A DNA stretch of 64,000 bases from Flavonifractor sp. An10 (GCF_002161215.1 NZ_NFMB01000009.1:62001-126000), one strand, 5' to 3'. Shown: positions 24,594 through 33,543, counted from the first letter of the stretch. Notes: a model not told the origin generated them from the sequence alone. Made by a program: numbers and translations.

Positions 24594-26027
24594 GTGGAGG
24601 TTTTGCAAAAGCGAAAAGGCGACGCTGTCCGCTGGTATCTGCTGGGAACCCTGGTGGCACTGGAGCTGCTGATGTCCTTCTCTTTCCTGGGGTATTTCCA
24701 CATGGAGCCGATCTCCATCACCACCGCCTACCTTCCGGTTCTGCTGGCCGGTGCGGTGCTGGGGCCGCTGGATGCCCTGACTGTGGGGACGGTTTTCGGC
24801 CTGGCCAGCATGTGGAAGGCCTCCGCCAGCTATACCATGGCCTTCGATCAGCTCTTTTCCCCCATTATGAGCGGCAACCCGGTGGGCAGCATTTTTCTCA
24901 GCGTGGTCAGCCGGGCCCTGTTCGGCCTGCTGACCGGCCTGCTCTATGCCGCGGCCCGGCGGGCACGGCACCCGGCTGTCTGGGTGGGGGTGATCACCTA
25001 TTTTGGGCGGCATATCCATTCCGCACTGGTCTATAGCATGATGTGGCTCTTTTTCCCGGAGACGGGCTACACCCCTGCAGATTCCTTCCAGACCCTGCTG
25101 TCCTGGGACGGAGCGCTCTCCAATCTGCTGCAGGCCGGACTGATTCTGCTGCTCTGGAGCCTGATGCGCACCAAGACCTGGGGCAAATTTGTACAGCGGG
25201 TGGAGGGCGCGCAGGTCGCCCAGATGTCGGAGCGCTACCATGTCCTGTCCCTGGTGGGCATGATCCTTCTGGCATTTTTCTCCTCTGTGGCGGTGGCGCT
25301 GTATTTTGTCCACCGGATGTCCTCGGCACTGAGCCAGAAGGGGATCTCCATCCCGGAGGACGGATACGCGGATCTGGTGCACCTGCAGATCCAATTCCTG
25401 TTCGGCATCCTCGCCATGATGGCGCTGGTGATCATTTTCCTGATCTTCAACCGCCGCTATACCACCTACATCAACCGGGAGGCCAGGATGGACGCCCTCA
25501 CCGGCGTGCTGACCCGCAAGGCATTTTTCCCGGCCTGTGAGAAGCTCCTGAAGCGGTTCGACGGGGCGGAGGGCGCTGCCGGCTACTTCCTCATGGTGGA
25601 TCTGGATCGGTTCAAGGAGATCAACGACCTCTACGGGCATCCGGAGGGGGATCGGGCCCTGAAGGAGACGGCCACGGCCATGAAGCTGCTCTTCGGCAAG
25701 GACAGCCTGATCGGCCGGATGGGCGGCGACGAGTTCGCCCTGCTGGTCTATGTCCCGGTGAGCCGGATGGAGATAGAGGATCGGATGCGGCAGCTGATTG
25801 ACTGCATCGAGCGCATTCACATCGGAGATTCCCACATGTCCTGCAGCATCGGCGCCCAGCCGGTACTCCGTCCCGGGCCGGCGGAAGCGCTGTACCGGGA
25901 GGCGGACGGGCTGCTCTACCTGGCCAAGAACCGGGGGAAGCGGCAGTATGTGGTCGGCCCGGAGGGAGAGAGGGCCTGCGGCGCACCGGAGAGCCCGCGG
26001 AAGGAGCGCGTCAAGGATCCGCCCTGA
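24594..26027 (+). CDS. Membrane diguanylate cyclase with ECF-S-like N-terminal domain
   Basis: 477 residues from GTG 24594 behind GGAGGGGGGAGG. About six TM helices occupy residues ~15-195; the segment PISITTAYLPVLLAGAVLGP resembles the substrate-binding (S) component of ECF-type vitamin transporters. Two more TM helices (~210-290) precede a complete GGDEF domain with an active-site RMGGDEFALL and YGHPEGDRAL. It should make cyclic di-GMP, perhaps in response to a small ligand bound in the membrane domain (inference). No EAL domain. The gene stands alone between sigG and the COG1915 gene. Confidence 0.85.
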   Translation: MEVLQKRKGDAVRWYLLGTLVALELLMSFSFLGYFHMEPISITTAYLPVLLAGAVLGPLDALTVGTVFGLASMWKASASYTMAFDQLFSPIMSGNPVGSIFLSVVSRALFGLLTGLLYAAARRARHPAVWVGVITYFGRHIHSALVYSMMWLFFPETGYTPADSFQTLLSWDGALSNLLQAGLILLLWSLMRTKTWGKFVQRVEGAQVAQMSERYHVLSLVGMILLAFFSSVAVALYFVHRMSSALSQKGISIPEDGYADLVHLQIQFLFGILAMMALVIIFLIFNRRYTTYINREARMDALTGVLTRKAFFPACEKLLKRFDGAEGAAGYFLMVDLDRFKEINDLYGHPEGDRALKETATAMKLLFGKDSLIGRMGGDEFALLVYVPVSRMEIEDRMRQLIDCIERIHIGDSHMSCSIGAQPVLRPGPAEALYREADGLLYLAKNRGKRQYVVGPEGERACGAPESPRKERVKDPP

Positions 26028-26059
26028 TGCCGCGCCGGCGGAAAAACCTGCCGGCGGGG

Positions 26060-26088
26060 TTGGCAGGGCGGATTTTCCATGATAGAAT
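26060..26088 (+). promoter_or_regulatory. Promoter of the COG1915 gene
   Basis: TTGGCA (26060-26065), 17-bp spacer, TAGAAT (26083-26088), 34 bp before the ATG at 26123. Confidence 0.6.
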
Positions 26089-26122
26089 GGACAGGAGAAA
26101 ACGAAAGAAAGGGGATTCTGTT

Positions 26123-27205
26123 ATGAGCTTTACCCTGCCTCAGTACCATGCGCCAGATTTCCGGGAGGAGCGCTTTCAGAGCGCGCCGGACGCCGTGCTG
26201 TGTCCGGCCCCCAGGGACGGAGTGGCCCCGGAGAACTACCACGCCACCTCCATCTATCCGGAGTACTTCAAGGTGGACGGCCGTTGGCTGCTGGCGGAGG
26301 AGAGCCGCATGGACTGCGTGGCCGCCCTGCGGGACGGGAAGATCGCCGTGGTGGAGTTCCGCAACCTGAAGGCCGGGGAGCCGGTGGTGGTGGGCCGCAC
26401 CGAGGACGCCTCCGAGGGCATCTATGTCTACCCCGACGGCTTCGGGGAGGAGAAGGGGGAGGCGGAGACCTTCGCCTTCCGGCAGGGCCGCTCCCGGGAG
26501 ACCGCCTACTCCATGGATTACGACTCCATCTATGAGCTGCTGCGCTACGAAAAGGAGCATGGCCGCATCCTGTGGGTCATGGGCCCGGCCTGCGCCTTTG
26601 ACCACGACGCCCGGGCCGCCTTCGCCGCCCTGGTGCGGGGCGGGTATGTCCACGGCCTGCTGGCGGGCAACGCCCTGGCCACCCACGATCTGGAGGCCAG
26701 CTACCGCCGCACCGCCCTGGGCCAGGACATCTACACCCAGCGGAGCGTGCCCAACGGCCACTACAACCACATTGACACCCTCAACGCCATCCGCCTGCGG
26801 GGCTCCACCGCCGCCTTCATCGAGGAGGGCAAGGTGACCGACGGCATCATCTACGAGTGCGTCAAGCACCACATCCCCTATGTGCTGGTGGGCTCCGTCC
26901 GGGACGACGGCCCCCTGCCCGAGGTGTACGGCAACGTCTACGAGGGCCAGGACGCCATGCGCGCCCTGGTGAAGGACGCCACCACCGTCATCTGCATGGC
27001 CTCCACCCTCCACACCGTGGCCACCGGCAACATGACCCCCTCCTACCGGGTGGTGGACGGCGTGGTGCGCCCGGTGTACTTCTACTCGGTGGACGTATCC
27101 GAGTTCGCGGTAAACAAGCTCCGCGACCGGGGCAGCCTGTCGGTGCGCACCATCGTCACCAACGTGCAGGACTTTGTGGTCAACGTCAGCAAGGGCGTGC
27201 TGTAA
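26123..27205 (+). CDS. LOR/SDH-domain protein (TIGR00300/COG1915 family), possible ornithine cyclodeaminase-type enzyme
   Basis: 360 residues from ATG 26123 with GAAAGGGG upstream. Full-length match to the TIGR00300/COG1915 family, related to the LOR/SDH region of plant lysine-ketoglutarate reductase and the C-terminal half of cyanobacterial AgrE/ArgZ. Features: HATSIYPEYFKVDGRWL, VMGPACAFDHDARAA, LLAGNALATHDLEAS and TVATGNMTPSY near the end. Some archaeal and cyanobacterial members release ammonia from ornithine to give proline; whether this one does is inference. Its downstream partner, 17 bp away, is a small Cys-rich protein, and the pair is likely an operon. Confidence 0.8.
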   Translation: MSFTLPQYHAPDFREERFQSAPDAVLCPAPRDGVAPENYHATSIYPEYFKVDGRWLLAEESRMDCVAALRDGKIAVVEFRNLKAGEPVVVGRTEDASEGIYVYPDGFGEEKGEAETFAFRQGRSRETAYSMDYDSIYELLRYEKEHGRILWVMGPACAFDHDARAAFAALVRGGYVHGLLAGNALATHDLEASYRRTALGQDIYTQRSVPNGHYNHIDTLNAIRLRGSTAAFIEEGKVTDGIIYECVKHHIPYVLVGSVRDDGPLPEVYGNVYEGQDAMRALVKDATTVICMASTLHTVATGNMTPSYRVVDGVVRPVYFYSVDVSEFAVNKLRDRGSLSVRTIVTNVQDFVVNVSKGVL

Positions 27206-27222
27206 CGAAAGGAGAGGCTTAC

Positions 27223-27522
27223 ATGGCCGAGGAAAAGGCATACTGGGAGGGCAAGCACTTTGCCTTCTTCACCAACAAGGAGTGCGAATACTACCCCTGC
27301 CATCCGGTGAAGGAGGGGGAGGAGTTCAACTGCCTGTTCTGCTACTGCCCCCTGTACATGCTGGGGCGGGACTGCGGCGGAAACTTCACCTATCTGGAGA
27401 ACGGGGTCAAGGACTGCAGCAAGTGCCTGGTGCCCCACCGGCGGAACAATTACGGCTACATCGCCTCCCGCTTCCAGAGCATTGTGGAGGAGATGTCCAG
27501 ACGGGAGGGGAAGGGGGACTGA
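27223..27522 (+). CDS. Cysteine-rich small-domain protein (probable metal binding)
   Basis: 99 residues from ATG 27223 preceded by AAAGGAGAGG. Nine cysteines in ECEYYPCHP, FNCLFCYCPLYMLGRDCGG and DCSKCLVPHRR suggest a zinc or iron-sulfur site; the pattern matches the Cys-rich small domain family (PF04071), of unknown function. It is cotranscribed with the COG1915 gene and followed by a terminator. Confidence 0.8.
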   Translation: MAEEKAYWEGKHFAFFTNKECEYYPCHPVKEGEEFNCLFCYCPLYMLGRDCGGNFTYLENGVKDCSKCLVPHRRNNYGYIASRFQSIVEEMSRREGKGD

Positions 27523-27536
27523 GCCCCTCCCGCCCG

Positions 27537-27569
27537 GCGGCCCGCTGCCCGCGGCAGCGGGCCGCTTTT
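27537..27569 (+). terminator. Terminator after the Cys-rich gene
   Basis: 12-bp inverted repeat GCGGCCCGCTGC / GCAGCGGGCCGC followed by TTTT. Confidence 0.8.
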
Positions 27570-27588
27570 CGCGCCCGGACGGAAATGC

Positions 27589-27617
27589 TTGTCAAACCGG
27601 CCGCTTTGTGCTAATCT
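27589..27617 (+). promoter_or_regulatory. Promoter of the DtxR/MntR gene
   Basis: TTGTCA (27589-27594), 17-bp spacer, TAATCT (27612-27617), 35 bp upstream of ATG 27652. No clear MntR/DtxR palindrome is visible around it. Confidence 0.55.
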
Positions 27618-27651
27618 GTATAAAAGGCCATGCACAGGAAAGGATAGACTT

Positions 27652-28032
27652 ATGAATATCTATGAATCTGCGGAGAACTATCTGGAGGCCATTCTCAGCC
27701 TGCACGAGCGCAACGGCCTGGTGCGCTCCATCGACATTGCCAACGAGCTGCACTTCTCCAAGCCCAGCGTCAGTGTTGCCATGAAAAAGCTCCGGGAGAG
27801 CGGATATATCGAGATGGACAAGGAGGGCTTCATCTCCCTGCTACCGGCGGGGGAGGAGATTGCCGCCCGCATTTACGAACGGCACAAGCTGCTGACCCAG
27901 TTTTTCATCCGCCTTGGGGTCACGCCGGAGGTGGCGGCGGCGGATGCCTGCAAGATTGAGCACGATCTCAGCGACGAGACCTTCCAGAAGATCAAGGAGC
28001 ACGCCATGCAGGGTGCCCTGCCGGAGCAATAG
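27652..28032 (+). CDS. DtxR/MntR-family metal-dependent repressor
   Basis: 126 residues from ATG 27652 (AGGAAAGGA). N-terminal winged HTH (ENYLEAILSLHERNGLVRSIDIANELHFSKPSVSVAMKKL, cited here as residues 6-45) and a C-terminal dimerisation and metal-binding region with RHKLLTQFFIRLGV and ACKIEHDLSDETFQKIKEH. Short MntR-like form without an SH3 domain. Residues EHDLSD include the expected metal ligands. Such proteins repress manganese or iron uptake. No transporter gene adjoins, so it acts on targets elsewhere. Confidence 0.88.
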   Translation: MNIYESAENYLEAILSLHERNGLVRSIDIANELHFSKPSVSVAMKKLRESGYIEMDKEGFISLLPAGEEIAARIYERHKLLTQFFIRLGVTPEVAAADACKIEHDLSDETFQKIKEHAMQGALPEQ

Positions 28033-28115
28033 GCGGGGGGCGGGGCCCGCGGCCCCGGGAGGCTCTTTCCGTCCTGCCGGGCAGGGCGGGCAATCATGTT
28101 TACTGGTGATGCGGA

Positions 28116-28865
28116 TTGAAACGGATTCTGCGGGCGCTGGGACGGCTGCTCCTGGCGCTCCTTCTTTTGGCCGCCGCCGCGCTGGCGGCCCTGGGGCTGC
28201 TGCGCTGGCGGGGGCTCATTCTCCTGTCCCATGAAGCCGATCCGGAGCAGTGGGAGCTCTTCGGCGTGGACGTGTCCTCCTATCAGGGGAACGTGGACTG
28301 GGCCGTCCTGGCCGGGCAGGGGGTGGAGTTTGCCTTCATCAAGGCAACCGAGGGCTCCATCCTCCAGGACAGGCAGTTCGCCGCCAACTGGGCCGGGGCT
28401 GCGGAGGCCGGCGTCCGGGCGGGGGCCTACCACTTCCTCAGCTATGACAGCCCGGGCGACACCCAGGCGGACAACTATATCGCCACGGTGCCGGTGACCG
28501 AGGGGGCTCTGCCCCCGGTGGTGGACATCGAGTTTTACGGGAAGTACCTGGAGGAGCCGCCGGAAAAGGCCCATGTGAAGGCCATTCTGGATCCCCTGCT
28601 GGAGCGGCTGGAGGAGCACTACGGCGTCAAGCCCATCCTCTACGTGACCTACCGCTCCTATTACCGCTACATCGCCGGGGGCGGATATGGGGATTATCCC
28701 ATCTGGTGTTCCAGCCCCACCATTTTCCCCCTGGTGCCGGGCTGGGACTTCTGGCAGTACTCCCACTCGGCCCGGCTGGAGGGCTATGACGGCGCCCAGG
28801 ATCGGATTGATCTCAACATCTTCCGGGGCAGCCGGGCGGAATTTGAACAGCTCGGGCGCCCCTGA
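28116..28865 (+). CDS. GH25 family lysozyme, membrane-anchored or secreted
   Basis: 249 residues from TTG 28116 (MKRILRALGRLLLALLLL): a basic start followed by a hydrophobic helix to about residue 27, without an obvious signal-peptidase site, so it may stay membrane-anchored. The rest is a GH25 (Chalaropsis-type) muramidase: FGVDVSSYQGNVDW, FAFIKATEGS, PPVVDIEFYGKY (catalytic acidic residues) and WDFWQYSHSARLEGYDG. It hydrolyses the beta-1,4 bond between MurNAc and GlcNAc in peptidoglycan. Intact up to the stop, directly next to an IS remnant on its 3' side. A role in cell-wall turnover or spore biology is possible. Confidence 0.88.
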   Translation: MKRILRALGRLLLALLLLAAAALAALGLLRWRGLILLSHEADPEQWELFGVDVSSYQGNVDWAVLAGQGVEFAFIKATEGSILQDRQFAANWAGAAEAGVRAGAYHFLSYDSPGDTQADNYIATVPVTEGALPPVVDIEFYGKYLEEPPEKAHVKAILDPLLERLEEHYGVKPILYVTYRSYYRYIAGGGYGDYPIWCSSPTIFPLVPGWDFWQYSHSARLEGYDGAQDRIDLNIFRGSRAEFEQLGRP

Positions 28866-28898
28866 CGCCGGACTGGAGGACAGGCGTATTTTGTCGCC

Positions 28899-29748
28899 TG
28901 TTGGACAGCGAGCTGCATTGCAAAGTCATCCAGAGAGTAAAAGCTGTGGCAGGAGAAAAACGCTTCTGATCCTCGCGGTGGCTGCGCTCCACTTTGCCGT
29001 TGTGGCGAGGCGTGTAGGGACGGATGAGCTTGTGGCGGATACCCAGCTGGGCAGCAGTGGTCTCAAACAGGGTGGTCAGATCGCGCCTGCTGTTGGAAAA
29101 ACGGTTGGTGAACTCAAATCCATTGTCAGTCTGGACACACTCCACACGGATACCTCGGCGGGCATACCACTTGAACAGCTTTTTCAGAAAATCGGCGGAG
29201 GAACAGGTGGACTGCTCCGGGTAGGCGGCCAGGAAGCGCAGGCGTGTAAACTCGTCAATAGCCGTGTATTGGTATAAGCGGAGTTCCGGGGCTGTGATAC
29301 AACGCCCGGGAAGCACCTTCACATCCACCTGGATGCGCTGGCCGGGATAGGTCATCTGCTGGTAGGGCTTGGGTTTATAAGCTGGTTTCTTCTCCTTCGA
29401 CGGGAACAGGCCCAGCTTTCTCATGACCCGGAACAGGCTCTCCAGGCGGCGAGTGCAGCCCCGCTGGCGCAGCCGGTGCCACAGTTCCACCATGCCGAGG
29501 CAGGAGTTCCTGCGGCGCATGTCCCGGATCAGCTTGAGTTCCGCTTCTGTATGCTGGTTCAGGTGCCTGTGGGGCCGCCGGGAGTGGCAGGCCAGGGATT
29601 CCACGGTTCCATCCCAGCGCGCCCTCCAGAAGTAGATATACGAGCGGCTCTTGTTGTACCTCCGGCCGGCCTGCTTGACGCCGTGTCTCTCCGCATACTT
29701 CATCAGGGATTGCCGGTATGCCATGTCTTGTGTTATACTCTTGCTCAT
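28899..29748 (-). pseudogene. IS481-like (integrase-core) transposase remnant
   Basis: Reading leftwards from ATG 29748 the protein has an N-terminal HTH (RHGVKQAGRRYNKSRSYIYFW) and an rve integrase core with DDE residues in QVDVKV, QTDNGFEFTNR and VERSHREDQKRF. A one-base loss in the A5 run at 28956-28960 shifts the frame: the expected continuation SCHSFYSLDDFAMQLAV is present in the next frame but then stops matching at about 28905. Short inverted repeats TGTTGGACAG (28899-28908) and CTTGTCCAACA (29834-29844) may mark the element ends. Dead copy. Confidence 0.75.
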
Positions 29749-29892
29749 GAAGGATATGGCCCCCTCGCGTTGTGTTGTTGTCTGCAATTCCAACTTTAAC
29801 CGATGAGGCTCTATCTTTCATCCTTTTTCTTCACTTGTCCAACATGTATTGTAATCCTACACAGTTCTGTTGGGATGGCATACGGATAAGGG

Positions 29893-29920
29893 TTGACATC
29901 TTTTCAGTCTTTGCTATAAT
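29893..29920 (+). promoter_or_regulatory. Promoter of the thiazole operon
   Basis: Perfect TTGACA (29893-29898) and TATAAT (29915-29920), 16-bp spacer, upstream of the leader hairpin and thiS. Confidence 0.85.
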
Positions 29921-29938
29921 AGGGAAAAGAGTGCCGGT

Positions 29939-29997
29939 AAAAGCCGCACGAAGGGGTACACCACCACGGGTGTAATTCTTTCGTGCGGCTTTTTTTA
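29939..29997 (+). promoter_or_regulatory. Leader hairpin/attenuator before thiS
   Basis: The transcript leader forms a 13-bp outer stem AAAGCCGCACGAA / TTCGTGCGGCTTT enclosing a 6-bp inner stem TACACC / GGTGTA, and ends in a run of seven T, so it looks like a rho-independent terminator placed between the promoter and thiS (start 30018). That position implies attenuation. The conserved TPP riboswitch core is not present. A structured thiS RNA motif has been reported upstream of thiS in Firmicutes; whether this is an instance needs a covariance-model search. Confidence 0.6.
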
Positions 29998-30017
29998 TTG
30001 CGGAAGGAGGAGACCAG

Positions 30018-30212
30018 TTGGTAAAGATCAACGGAGAATGGCTGGAGCTGGCCGGTCGCACCCTGGCCGACTATCTGGCCGATGCGGGCTTTGACGCCAA
30101 GCGGGTTGCGGTAGAGCGCAACGGGGAGATCGTCCCCAAGAGGCTCTACAGAGAGACCGTCCTGGCGGACGGGGACACCCTGGAAGTCGTGGGCTTTGTG
30201 GGGGGCGGCTGA
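30018..30212 (+). CDS. thiS: Sulfur carrier protein ThiS
   Basis: 64 residues from TTG 30018 with GGAAGGAGGAG upstream. A ubiquitin-like beta-grasp protein ([46 protein letters not shown]) ending in the Gly-Gly that ThiF adenylates and that carries thiocarboxylate sulfur to ThiG for thiazole synthesis. First gene of the operon; thiF starts 2 bp after its stop. Confidence 0.93.
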   Translation: MVKINGEWLELAGRTLADYLADAGFDAKRVAVERNGEIVPKRLYRETVLADGDTLEVVGFVGGG

Positions 30213-30213
30213 C

Positions 30214-30849
30214 ATGATTCCCACACGGGAGGAGATGCACCGGGCCCTTCAGGAGCGGCACGGCGCGGAGCTGCAGGCCCGGTTTGACGCGGGCCGGGTG
30301 GCGGTCTGCGGCCTGGGGGGCCTGGGCTCCAACGTGGCCATCGCCCTGGCACGGGCCGGGGTGGGCCGCCTGCACCTGATCGACTTTGACCGGGTGGATT
30401 TGACAAACCTGAACCGCCAGCAGTATACGGTGGAGCAGCTGGGGCAGTACAAGACCCAGGCCCTGGCGGAGACTTTATGGAAGATTGCCCCTTACTGCGA
30501 GATCCTGACAGACACCGTCCGGGTGACGGAGGAAAATCTGCCTGCGCTGCTGGAGAAGGACGGCATCGTATGCGAGGCCTTCGACCGGCCGGAGGCCAAG
30601 GCCATGCTGGTCTCCGGCGTGCTGGAGCATTTTCCGGACAAGCCCCTGGTCGCCGCCTCCGGCATGGCGGGGCTGGGCAGCGCCAACACCATACGCACCA
30701 GGCGGGCCTTCGGCCGTCTGTATCTGTGCGGCGACGGCGCGTCGGACGTGTCCGACGGGCTGGGGCTAATGTCCGCCCGGGTGGCGGTGTGCGCCGCCCA
30801 CCAGGCTCACATGATCCTCCGGCTCCTGGCCGGAGAGACGGAACCGTAA
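30214..30849 (+). CDS. thiF: ThiS adenylyltransferase ThiF
   Basis: 211 residues from ATG 30214. E1-like/MoeB fold with nucleotide-binding [36 protein letters not shown] and the adenylating Asp/Arg region; the short thiF type of Clostridia. It activates the C-terminal glycine of ThiS by adenylation. No CxxC zinc pairs of the long E. coli type are seen. It lies between thiS (2-bp gap) and thiG (43-bp gap), confirming its role. Confidence 0.9.
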   Translation: MIPTREEMHRALQERHGAELQARFDAGRVAVCGLGGLGSNVAIALARAGVGRLHLIDFDRVDLTNLNRQQYTVEQLGQYKTQALAETLWKIAPYCEILTDTVRVTEENLPALLEKDGIVCEAFDRPEAKAMLVSGVLEHFPDKPLVAASGMAGLGSANTIRTRRAFGRLYLCGDGASDVSDGLGLMSARVAVCAAHQAHMILRLLAGETEP

Positions 30850-30892
30850 CGCAGAGAAACAGAACATACACACCAAATGGGAGGAGATATCC

Positions 30893-31678
30893 ATGCAGAC
30901 AGTACAGCACAACAGCGATCCCCTGGTGATTGGCGGGCACACCTTCACATCCCGCTTCATTCTGGGCTCAGGGAAGTACTCCCTGAAGCTCATCGAGGCC
31001 GCCGTCCGGGATGCGGGGGCGGAGCTCATCACCCTGGCGGTCCGCCGGGCCAACACCAGGGAGCACGAGAACATTCTGGACTACATCCCCCAGGGCGTCA
31101 CCCTGCTGCCCAACACCTCCGGCGCCCGGAACGCCGAGGAGGCGGTGCGCATCGCCCGGCTGGCCCGGGAGCTGGGCTGCGGCGATTTTGTGAAGATCGA
31201 GATCATGCGGGACTCCAAGTATCTCCTTCCGGACAACCAGGAGACCATCCGGGCCACGGAGACGCTGGCGAAGGAGGGCTTTGTGGTCATGCCCTACATG
31301 TATCCGGATCTGAACACGGCCCGGGATCTGGTGAACGCGGGCGCGGCGGCGGTGATGCCCCTGGCGTCCCCCATTGGCTCCAACAAGGGGCTGGCCACCC
31401 GGGAGTTCATCCAGATCCTCATCGACGAGATCGACCTGCCCATCATCGTGGACGCGGGCATCGGCCGGCCCTCCCAGGCCTGCGAGGCCATGGAGATGGG
31501 AGCGGCGGCCATTATGGCCAACACAGCCCTGGCCACCGCGGGGGATCTGCCCCTGATGGCCTCCGCGTTCCGGAAGGCCATTGAGGCGGGACGGCAGGCC
31601 TATCTCTCCGGCCTGGGCCGGGTGCTGGTGCGGGGCGCCGCCGCCTCCGACCCCCTGACCGGCTTTCTCCGGGACTGA
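30893..31678 (+). CDS. thiG: Thiazole synthase ThiG
   Basis: 261 residues from ATG 30893 (GGGAGGAG). TIM-barrel enzyme joining DXP, ThiS thiocarboxylate and dehydroglycine. Markers: [63 protein letters not shown] and [12 protein letters not shown]; the Schiff-base lysine is expected in the VKIEI strand. Full length. Followed 15 bp later by thiH, the dehydroglycine supplier. Confidence 0.95.
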   Translation: MQTVQHNSDPLVIGGHTFTSRFILGSGKYSLKLIEAAVRDAGAELITLAVRRANTREHENILDYIPQGVTLLPNTSGARNAEEAVRIARLARELGCGDFVKIEIMRDSKYLLPDNQETIRATETLAKEGFVVMPYMYPDLNTARDLVNAGAAAVMPLASPIGSNKGLATREFIQILIDEIDLPIIVDAGIGRPSQACEAMEMGAAAIMANTALATAGDLPLMASAFRKAIEAGRQAYLSGLGRVLVRGAAASDPLTGFLRD

Positions 31679-31693
31679 GAGGGGGCGCGGAAC

Positions 31694-32947
31694 ATGGAAA
31701 ATCAGTTCTTTGTGGACTCCGAATACCTGAGCCCCGAGGCGCTCTCCCGCAAGCACCAACTGGAGACCGACCCCGCCAGCCGCACGGACCACATGGCCTA
31801 CCTGCCCGGCATGGAGCGCATCCAGTCCGACGTGATGGACAAGGTCATGGCCCAGATGGGCGCCTACGAGCCGGACCAGTACACCGCCCGGGACGTGGAG
31901 GCGGCCCTGGCCCACGAGACCTGCTCCATCGAGGACTTCAAGGCTTTGCTCTCGCCGGCGGCGGAGCCCTATCTGGAGCGGATGGCCCAGCGGGCCCGGC
32001 TGGAGACCCGGAAGCACTTCGGCAATACGGTCTACCTCTTCACCCCCCTGTACATCGCCAACTACTGCGAGAACTACTGCATCTACTGCGGCTTCAACTG
32101 CTACAACCACATCAAGCGCATGAAGCTGAACGCAGAGCAGATCGAGCACGAGATGCGGGTGATCGCCGACTCCGGCATGGAGGAGGTGCTCCTCCTCACC
32201 GGCGAGAGCCGGTCCATGAGCGGGGTGGAGTACATCGGCGAGGCCTGCAAGCTGGCCCGGAAGTACTTCCGCATGGTGGGGCTGGAGATCTATCCGGTCA
32301 ACAGCGACGAGTACCGCTACCTGCGGGCGTGCGGGGCCGACTACGTCACCGTGTTTCAGGAGACCTATGACCCGGACAAATATGAGACCCTCCACCTGAT
32401 GGGCCACAAGCGGGTGTGGCCCTACCGGTTTGAGGCCCAGGAGCGGGCTTTGATGGGCGGCATGCGGGGCGTGGGCTTCTCGGCCCTGCTGGGGCTGGCG
32501 GACTTCCGCAAGGACGCCCTGGCCACCGGCCTGCACGTCTACTACCTCCAGCGCAAGTACCCCCACGCGGAGATGTCCCTGTCCTGTCCCCGGCTGCGGC
32601 CCATCATCAACAACGACAGGATCAACCCACGGGATGTCCACGAGCGGCAGCTCTGCCAGGTGCTGTGCGCCTACCGGATCTTCCTGCCCTTCGCGGGCAT
32701 CACCGTCTCCTCCCGGGAGAGCGCGGAGTTCCGCAATGGCATCGTGAAGATCGCCGCCACCAAGGTGTCCGCCGGCGTGTCCACCGGCATCGGCGACCAC
32801 GAGAGCAAGTATACCGGCCAGGAGAGCGGCGGGGCCGAGGGGGACGAGCAGTTTGAGATCAACGACGGCCGCAGCTTTGCCAGGATGTATGATGACATGT
32901 CCGCCGAGGGCCTTCAGCCCGTGCTGAACGACTACCTGTATGTCTGA
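31694..32947 (+). CDS. thiH: Tyrosine lyase ThiH (radical SAM)
   Basis: 417 residues from ATG 31694. Radical-SAM motif in NYCENYCIYCGFNC (CxxxCxxC, residues ~130-137) and the SAM-binding EEVLLLTGESRS; C-terminal BATS-like region with SCPRLRPIINND and TVSSRESAEFRN. It cleaves tyrosine to dehydroglycine and p-cresol, the anaerobic route replacing ThiO, which fits an anaerobe. Its stop overlaps the next gene by 8 bp. Confidence 0.95.
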   Translation: MENQFFVDSEYLSPEALSRKHQLETDPASRTDHMAYLPGMERIQSDVMDKVMAQMGAYEPDQYTARDVEAALAHETCSIEDFKALLSPAAEPYLERMAQRARLETRKHFGNTVYLFTPLYIANYCENYCIYCGFNCYNHIKRMKLNAEQIEHEMRVIADSGMEEVLLLTGESRSMSGVEYIGEACKLARKYFRMVGLEIYPVNSDEYRYLRACGADYVTVFQETYDPDKYETLHLMGHKRVWPYRFEAQERALMGGMRGVGFSALLGLADFRKDALATGLHVYYLQRKYPHAEMSLSCPRLRPIINNDRINPRDVHERQLCQVLCAYRIFLPFAGITVSSRESAEFRNGIVKIAATKVSAGVSTGIGDHESKYTGQESGGAEGDEQFEINDGRSFARMYDDMSAEGLQPVLNDYLYV

Positions 32948-33539
32948 TATTCTGTGTGTGACCAGCCGGAGCCTGTGCCGGGAGGACTTCCTCACCCGGC
33001 TGGAGCGAATTGCCGCCGCCGGCCCCGCCGGGGTGATCCTGCGGGAGAAGGATCTGCCCCCGGAGGACTACCGCGCCCTGGCGGAGCGGGCGCTGGCCCT
33101 CTGCCGGGCCAGGGGGGTGCCCTGCATCCTCCACAGCTTCCCGGAGATTGCGGAGGCGCTGGGGGAGCGGGCCATTCACCTGCCGCTGCCCCTGCTGCGC
33201 GCCCTCCCGCCGGAGCGGCGGGGGGCTTTCCGGGTTCTGGGGACATCCTGCCACAGCGTGGAGGACGCCCGGGAAGCGGAGAAGCTGGGGTGTACCTACA
33301 TCACTGCGGGCCACGTGTTTGCCACCGACTGCAAGAAGGGCCTGGCCCCCAGGGGACTGGACTTCCTCCGGGCGGTATGCCGCGCCGTGGATCTCCCGGT
33401 GTGGGCCATCGGGGGCATCACCCCGGAGAACTTCCCGTCCGTGCGGGCGACCGGTGCCAGAGGAGTATGCGTCATGAGCGGCCTGATGACCTGTGCCGAC
33501 CCGGCGGCGCTGCTGAAGCGCTTTGCGCGGCGGGACTGA
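32940..33539 (+). CDS. tenI: Thiazole tautomerase TenI-like protein
   Basis: 199 residues from ATG 32940, overlapping thiH. Belongs to the ThiE/TenI TIM-barrel superfamily. Details favour TenI: GTSCHSVEDAREAEKLG, the GHVFATDCKKGLAPRGL segment with the histidine matching the catalytic one of Bacillus TenI, and IGGITPENFPS. The Asn-Asp substrate motif of true thiamine-phosphate synthases is replaced by LHSF. TenI aromatises the ThiG product. Many annotations would label it thiE; the operon makes the thiazole half only, with no thiC, thiD or true thiE here. Confidence 0.75.
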   Translation: MSDILCVTSRSLCREDFLTRLERIAAAGPAGVILREKDLPPEDYRALAERALALCRARGVPCILHSFPEIAEALGERAIHLPLPLLRALPPERRGAFRVLGTSCHSVEDAREAEKLGCTYITAGHVFATDCKKGLAPRGLDFLRAVCRAVDLPVWAIGGITPENFPSVRATGARGVCVMSGLMTCADPAALLKRFARRD

Positions 33540-33543
33540 GCCA

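Noticed and set aside
29893-30017. TPP riboswitch before thiS
   Set aside because: The conserved TPP aptamer core (CTGAGA and the ACCTGATC-type segments) is not present; only a terminator-like hairpin is seen.
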